A DNA stretch of 46,688 nt from Streptomyces sp. TRM49041. Its GTDB lineage: Bacteria > Actinomycetota > Actinomycetes > Streptomycetales > Streptomycetaceae. The stretch is from positions 1-46,688 of the forward strand of contig NZ_VSRY01000084.1 of the NCBI RefSeq assembly GCF_008271805.1, read 5' to 3'. Position numbers and translations under genes: made by a program. Shown piece by piece: positions 42,297-46,688 of this stretch (position 1 is its first letter; the number at the start of each line of letters is the position of its first letter). A model generated the notes under the pieces. The model was not told where the DNA came from. It did not search any database and saw only the letters and a list, made by a program, of their open reading frames with translations.

Positions 42297-45215
42297 TCAG
42301 GGGAGAGCTCGGGCGATCAGCTCCGCCAGGTGGGTGCCCCGGCCGTCGGTCCGCTGGGCGATCTGCGTACGGCAGCTGAAGCCGTCGGCGAGGACGACGG
42401 TGTCGGGCGCCGCCTCCCGCACGGTGGGCAGCAGCACCTGCTCACCGACGGCGACGGAGACGTCGTAATGGCCGCGTTCGAAGCCGAAGTTGCCGGCCAG
42501 TCCGCAACAGCCCGGCCCAAGCCCGGTGTTGTCGACCCCCATGGTGCGCAGCAGTGCGCTGTCCGCTCCGAAGCCCGAGGTGGCGTACTGGTGGCAGTGC
42601 GTCTGACTGATCGAGCGGACGTCGAGGCGCGGGGGCTGCCAGCCGGGTGTGTGATGGACGAGGAGTTCGGCGAGCGTGACGGTGGACCGGGCCAGGGCGC
42701 GGGCGTTCTCGTCGCCGTCCAGGAGTTCGGGCAGGTCGGTCCTCAGAGCCGCCGTGCAGCTGGGTTCCAGGCCCACCACCGGCATGCCCACGGGGCCGAG
42801 CGCCCGCACGGTGCGCCGGGCGACACGGCGGGCGACGCCGAGTTGGCCGGTGGTGGTCCAGGTCAGCCCGCAGCACTGGGTGCCCTCGGGTACCCGCACG
42901 CGGTAGCCCGCGTGTTCCAGGACCCTCACTCCGGCCTTGAGGACGTCCGGGCTGAAGTGGTTGTTGAAGGAGTCCACCCACAGCATGACCGGGCCACGGG
43001 TCCCGTCGCCCTCGGGGGTGCGGCCACGGAACCAGGCGAGGAACGTCTCCCGCGCGAAGCTCGGCACCTCCCGCTCGGCGGCGATCCCGCCCAGGCGCTT
43101 GACCAGGGGTGCGAGCCGGGACGACATCAGCCGGTCGACCAGGCGCGGCACACGGGCGGCCACCCGGGACAGCAGGGGCAGCCAGCCCATGGTGTAGTGC
43201 GCGGCGGGCCGGACGCGTCCCTTGTAGTGATGGTGCAGGAACTCCGACTTGTACGTGGCGACGTCCACGCCGACGGGGCAGTCGACGCTGCATCCCTTGC
43301 AGGACAGGCACAGGTCGAGGGCGTCGCGGACCTCGGTCGACCGCCAGCCGTCGGTGATGACCTCGCCCTGGGTCATCTCGTACAGCAGCCGGGCGCGGCC
43401 GCGGGTGGAGTCCTTCTCGTCCAGGGTGACCCGGTAGCTGGGGCACATGACATCACCGCGGTGCGCGGCGGTACGGCACTTGCCGACGCCGACGCAGCGG
43501 CGGGTGGCCTTGGCGAAGTCGCCGTCGTCGGCGTGGAGGGGGAAGCCCGTCGTCGGTCGAGCGAGCGGGAGGAGGGTGCGGTGCGGATCGATCCGGAGGT
43601 TGCCGTCGACGGGCAGGGGGCGGACGATCATCCCGGGGTTGAGGCCGTTGTCGGGATCCCAGATGTTCTTGAACCGCTCGAACAGGGCGATGACGTCCGG
43701 CCCGTACATCAGGGGCAGCAGTTCCGAGCGGGCCTGGCCGTCGCCGTGTTCGCCGGAGAGTGAGCCGCCGTGCGCGGCGACGAGTTCGGCGGCCTCGGTG
43801 ACGAAGGCGCGGAAGACGGCCGTGCCCCGTTCGGTGGTGAAGTCGAAGTCGATACGGACGTGCAGGCAGCCTTCGCCGAAGTGGCCGTAGACGGCGCCCC
43901 GCAGGTCGTGCCGCGCGAGCAGATCCGTGAACCGGCGCAGATAGGAACCGAGCCGGTCCGGCGGGACGGCCGCGTCCTCCCAGCCGGGCCATGCCTCGGA
44001 GCCTCCCCCGGCCCTGGGGGGCTGGGAGGTGCCCCCGGGCAGACGGGTGGCCAGGCCCGCTCCGTCCTCGCGGATGCGCCACAGCTGTCCGGCCCTCACG
44101 GGGTCGGTGACGATCTCGCCGCCGGTGAACCCGGCGGCCTTCCGTGCCGCGTCGGCCAGTGTCCGCGCCTTGCCGGGCAGCTCGTGCTCGTCGCCGCCGA
44201 GTTCGGCGAACAGCCAGGCCCCGGCGTCCGGCAGGGTGTCGATGGCCGCGCATGTCTCGGGCCGGGTGACGATACCGGTCAGGGCCCGGTCCAGTCCTTC
44301 GAGCGCGAGCAGCCGGTGCTCCAGGAGGGCGGGGACCGCGTCGGCGGCGGCACAGGCGTCCTCATAGCCGAGGACCACCAGGGCGCGGGCGGGCGGCGGC
44401 ATCACGAGCCGGACGGTCGCCGAGAGGACGACGGCCAGCGTGCCCTCGCCGCCCACGAAGGCGCGGGCGAGGTTGAACCCCTTCTCGGGCAGCAGGTGTT
44501 CCAGTGCGTAGCCCGACACCTGGCGGGGGAAGCGGCCCAGCGCCGTGCGCAGGGTGGCCAGTTCGCTCCGGGCCAGCTGGTGCAGTGCGCCGACGAGTCG
44601 GCCGCGCTCGCCGCCCTCGGCGACGGCCTCGTCGATCTCGTGCCGGGTCATCTCACCGAGGCGGATCACCGTGCCGCCGTAGGTGACCACTTCCAGTTCC
44701 AGCACGTTGTCGGCCGTGCGGCCCCACGCCAGGGAGTGGGTTCCGCAGGCGTTGTTGCCGATCATGCCGCCGAGCGTGCAGCGGCTGTGGGTGGACGGAT
44801 CGGCGCCGAACAGCAGGCCGTGCTCGGAGGCGGCCGTCTGGAGGTCGTCCAGGACGATGCCCGGCTGCACGGTGGCGGTGCGCGCCGTCGGGTCCAGGGT
44901 GAGCAGCCCGTTGAGGTGGCGGGAGAAGTCGATCACCACCCCGGAGCCGACGGCCTGACCGGAGGTGCTGGTGCCCGCCCCGCGCGAGGTGATCGGTACG
45001 CCCAGGCGACGGCACGCGGCGATCGCGTTGAGGACGTGTCGGCGCTCGCGCGGGAAGACCACCGCCAGCGGAACCCGCCGGTAGTTGGAGGCGTCGGCCG
45101 AGTACTGAGCGCGCCGCCCGGCGTCGCCGGCGACTTCTCCGCAGTCGGCTCGCGCGAGGGCCGCGGTCACCTCTGCCGCGTCGAGGCCGGCCGTGGTCGC
45201 TGCTGTCGTGGTCAA
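42297..45215 (-). CDS. FAD-linked oxidase / [4Fe-4S] 2-hydroxyacid dehydrogenase-like protein (YdiJ/GlcD-GlcF fusion type)
   Basis: The 972-aa protein fuses a GlcD/Dld-like FAD oxidase to a GlcF-like iron-sulphur reductase. The FAD part (about 1-540) has PITSRGAGTSTSGQAVG, GGMIGNNACGTHSL and SGEHGDGQARS. The second part has two ferredoxin-type clusters (CVGVGKC with CPSY, and CLSCKGCSVDCP) and two CCG motifs (QCCGLTW, GCCGLAGNFG) that bind a further cluster or partner. Such enzymes oxidise D-2-hydroxyacids such as lactate, glycolate or 2-hydroxyglutarate and pass electrons to the membrane. The TTG start at 45215 is chosen for GGAGGAG upstream. An in-frame palindromic DNA repeat at 44001-44040 adds a Gly/Pro-rich loop. 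The siderophore connection is doubtful. Confidence 0.9.
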   Translation of the reverse strand: MTTTAATTAGLDAAEVTAALARADCGEVAGDAGRRAQYSADASNYRRVPLAVVFPRERRHVLNAIAACRRLGVPITSRGAGTSTSGQAVGSGVVIDFSRHLNGLLTLDPTARTATVQPGIVLDDLQTAASEHGLLFGADPSTHSRCTLGGMIGNNACGTHSLAWGRTADNVLELEVVTYGGTVIRLGEMTRHEIDEAVAEGGERGRLVGALHQLARSELATLRTALGRFPRQVSGYALEHLLPEKGFNLARAFVGGEGTLAVVLSATVRLVMPPPARALVVLGYEDACAAADAVPALLEHRLLALEGLDRALTGIVTRPETCAAIDTLPDAGAWLFAELGGDEHELPGKARTLADAARKAAGFTGGEIVTDPVRAGQLWRIREDGAGLATRLPGGTSQPPRAGGGSEAWPGWEDAAVPPDRLGSYLRRFTDLLARHDLRGAVYGHFGEGCLHVRIDFDFTTERGTAVFRAFVTEAAELVAAHGGSLSGEHGDGQARSELLPLMYGPDVIALFERFKNIWDPDNGLNPGMIVRPLPVDGNLRIDPHRTLLPLARPTTGFPLHADDGDFAKATRRCVGVGKCRTAAHRGDVMCPSYRVTLDEKDSTRGRARLLYEMTQGEVITDGWRSTEVRDALDLCLSCKGCSVDCPVGVDVATYKSEFLHHHYKGRVRPAAHYTMGWLPLLSRVAARVPRLVDRLMSSRLAPLVKRLGGIAAEREVPSFARETFLAWFRGRTPEGDGTRGPVMLWVDSFNNHFSPDVLKAGVRVLEHAGYRVRVPEGTQCCGLTWTTTGQLGVARRVARRTVRALGPVGMPVVGLEPSCTAALRTDLPELLDGDENARALARSTVTLAELLVHHTPGWQPPRLDVRSISQTHCHQYATSGFGADSALLRTMGVDNTGLGPGCCGLAGNFGFERGHYDVSVAVGEQVLLPTVREAAPDTVVLADGFSCRTQIAQRTDGRGTHLAELIARALP
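44001..44040. repeat. palindromic repeat inserted in frame inside the oxidoreductase gene
   Basis: GCCTCCCCCGGCCCTGGGGG followed by GCTGGGAGGTGCCCCCGGGC resembles a short GGGGGA/ACCTCCC palindromic element that I recall as common in Streptomyces chromosomes, usually between genes. Here it is read through as part of the protein (Gly-Gly-Thr-Ser-Gln-Pro-Pro-Arg-Ala-Gly-Gly-Gly), within a surface loop region after the FAD domain core. Confidence 0.55.
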
Positions 45216-45576
45216 TGTGCTCGCTCCTCCGCTGACCGGTCCGCCCGGGCACCGCCACGATGTGGGTCCGGCGGCGGTCCCCACAAGACCACGACGATGT
45301 GCCGCTCGAACGGCTCGGTCAGCTCAACCACACCGTGGACGCCCCTCGCGACCCGCTCCACCATCATGACGAGCCATCACCCAGCAGTGAGATCGGCCTC
45401 GTTGACACCACACCTTGATCAGTTATGTTTGATCTGCATCTATACGTGCTGATCGCATGTGTGTTCGGGGGAGATGCGCTGTGCGTGGCGTTGGTATGCG
45501 GCGCTGTTCGGGAGGGGCTGCGTCATCCCTGGCACGACGTGGATCTGGTCAGCGGTTGACCACTAGGAGTTCCTTC
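45216..45576. other. 361-bp intergenic region between divergent genes
   Basis: No gene is supported here. The half near the oxidoreductase is GC-rich; the half near the secreted protein is AT-richer (45400-45470) and holds a promoter-like pair and two TGATC-containing repeats (TTGATCAG, TTGATCTG). The remaining sequence is unassigned. Confidence 0.5.
45402..45429 (+). promoter_or_regulatory. promoter-like -35/-10 pair for the secreted protein
   Basis: TTGACA at 45402-45407 and TATGTT at 45424-45429 are 16 bp apart, close to the vegetative sigma-factor consensus. The coding start is about 150 bp further on. It sits in the only AT-rich patch of the gap. Confidence 0.5.
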
Positions 45577-46688
45577 GTGACCGATCGAAAGCCTCGCACC
45601 GTGCGAGGCGTCGCGCTGCTGGCCGCCGTCGCCGCGGCGGGCGCGTTCACCATGACGAGCCCCGCTCAGGCCCTTGTCGGCGACACCGTCGCCGACGGCG
45701 CCGACGCATTCACCGCGTACGTGAACGTCGGGGGCGAGCGCGCCTGCAGCGGCGTGCTGGTCGACCCGCAGTGGATCCTCACGGCCGGCAGCTGCTTCTC
45801 GGACGACCCGCTGCGGGCCTACCCGGTCCCGGCCGGTGCCCCGCGACTGCCGACCAAGGTGGTCGTCGGCCGTACCGACCTCACCGGCACGGCCGGCACC
45901 GAGACCACGGTCGCCGAGATCGTCCCGCGCGCGGACCGCGACGTCGTGATGGCGCGCCTGGCGCAGCCGGTCACCGGCGTCGAGCCCGTGACGCTCGCCT
46001 CGGCCGCGCCCGTGCAGGGTGAGACCCTCCGCGTCCTCGGCTACGGCCGCACCAAGACGATGTGGGTGCCCGACCGGCTGCACACCGGCGCCTTCACCGT
46101 GAAGGAGGCCCCCACCGGCAGCACGGTGAGTGTCGCCGGCGCCGGCGGCAGCATCTGCATGGGTGACGCCGGCGGCCCGGCGCTGCGCGAGCGGGACGGC
46201 AAGGTCGAGCTCGTCGCCCTCAACAGCGCGTCGTGGCAGGGTGGTTGCTTCGGCACCGACGAGACCGAGACGCGTACGGACGCCGTGGAGGCCCGGGTCG
46301 ACGATCTCGGCGCGTGGGTCCAGCAGGTCCGCGCCCTGCCGCAGGAGTCGCAGGTCGCCTCCGGCGACTTCGACGGCGACGGCAGGGCGGACGTCGCCGG
46401 GTTCTACGACAACGGGACGTCGGCCGAGGGCAAGAACCGGTCGTCGCTCTACACGTTCCTCAGCAACGGCACCGGGTTCCAGGCCCCGCAGCAGGTCTGG
46501 AGCACGCCGGGCGGCTTCACCTGGCGGGCGTCCAAGCTCACCGCCGGCGACTACAACGGCGACGGCAAGGACGACATCGCGGTCTTCTACGACGGCGGCA
46601 CGGCCGCGGACGGCAAGAACATCTCGTCGGTCTACACCTGGTACAGCACCGGCACGGGCTTCCAGGCACCGAAGAAGACATGGACCAC
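45577..46688 (+). CDS. secreted trypsin-fold pseudoprotease with FG-GAP repeats (partial, runs off the right edge)
   Basis: From GTG 45577 (TAGGAG upstream) the product begins with a signal peptide ending in SPAQA. A trypsin-like domain follows (about 35-250), but the catalytic His is Ser72 (ILTAGSCF for TAAHCF) and the catalytic Ser is Ala198 (GDAGGPAL for GDSGGP). An Asp-containing DRDVVMARL block is retained. Two FG-GAP/VCBS-type calcium-binding units follow: DFDGDGRADVAGF (about 265) and DYNGDGKDDIAVF (about 325), with a third probably cut by the window edge. It is therefore likely a non-proteolytic binding protein outside the cell, such as a polysaccharide or inhibitor-binding scaffold. 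I have an impression that other Streptomyces members share these substitutions. Confidence 0.9.
   Translation, partial: MTDRKPRTVRGVALLAAVAAAGAFTMTSPAQALVGDTVADGADAFTAYVNVGGERACSGVLVDPQWILTAGSCFSDDPLRAYPVPAGAPRLPTKVVVGRTDLTGTAGTETTVAEIVPRADRDVVMARLAQPVTGVEPVTLASAAPVQGETLRVLGYGRTKTMWVPDRLHTGAFTVKEAPTGSTVSVAGAGGSICMGDAGGPALRERDGKVELVALNSASWQGGCFGTDETETRTDAVEARVDDLGAWVQQVRALPQESQVASGDFDGDGRADVAGFYDNGTSAEGKNRSSLYTFLSNGTGFQAPQQVWSTPGGFTWRASKLTAGDYNGDGKDDIAVFYDGGTAADGKNISSVYTWYSTGTGFQAPKKTWT

Overview
The window is high-GC DNA with strong G/C bias at third codon positions, tight gene packing with 4-bp ATGA/GTGA overlaps, GTG and TTG starts, and 19-bp palindromic iron boxes of the DmdR/IdeR type. 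All of this points to a Streptomyces or a close relative. No rRNA, tRNA or CRISPR array was seen.

Left flank (1-6975): small hypothetical genes; gcl (glyoxylate carboligase, minus strand) with two tandem operator-like palindromes upstream; a zinc-ribbon protein; then a rifamycin-response locus. The last consists of a perfect palindrome matching the rifamycin-associated element, a decayed 48-codon glycosyltransferase start, and a HelR/HelD-type RNA polymerase motor protein.

Core (about 7144-42188): a hydroxamate siderophore gene cluster with at least seven iron boxes. Left arm, plus strand: a siderophore-interacting flavin reductase, then an operon of an EntB-like isochorismatase homologue with argC-argJ-argB and the stump of argD. 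Converging on it is an iron-box-controlled ArgA-type N-acetylglutamate synthase. Middle, minus strand: FecCD permease 1 - permease 2 - ATPase - amidohydrolase - 75-aa protein - Sfp-type PPTase. Divergent from it is a two-gene heterodimeric ABC exporter. Right arm, minus strand: ornithine N-monooxygenase - siderophore-binding lipoprotein - a 5192-aa NRPS - MbtH. Divergent from that is a formyltransferase.

The parts fit one scheme. The arg genes make ornithine when iron is low; the monooxygenase and formyltransferase turn it into N5-formyl-N5-hydroxyornithine; the NRPS (C-A-T / C-A-T-E / C-A-T / C-A-T / C, no thioesterase), helped by MbtH and the PPTase, builds a tetrapeptide; the ABC pair exports it; the lipoprotein, permeases and ATPase bring the ferric complex back; the flavin reductase releases iron. 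Four modules, a starter-type C domain, near-identical A1/A4 pockets, a hydroxyornithine-like A3 pocket, formylation and a terminal C domain resemble the foroxymithine/erythrochelin family, whose products end in a diketopiperazine. The A2 pocket, the missing epimerase in module 1, and the degenerate C5 motif leave room for a distinct product; the product assignment is inference.

Right flank (42297-46688): a large FAD/[4Fe-4S] 2-hydroxyacid dehydrogenase-like protein (minus) and the start of a secreted trypsin-fold protein with FG-GAP repeats whose catalytic His and Ser are replaced.
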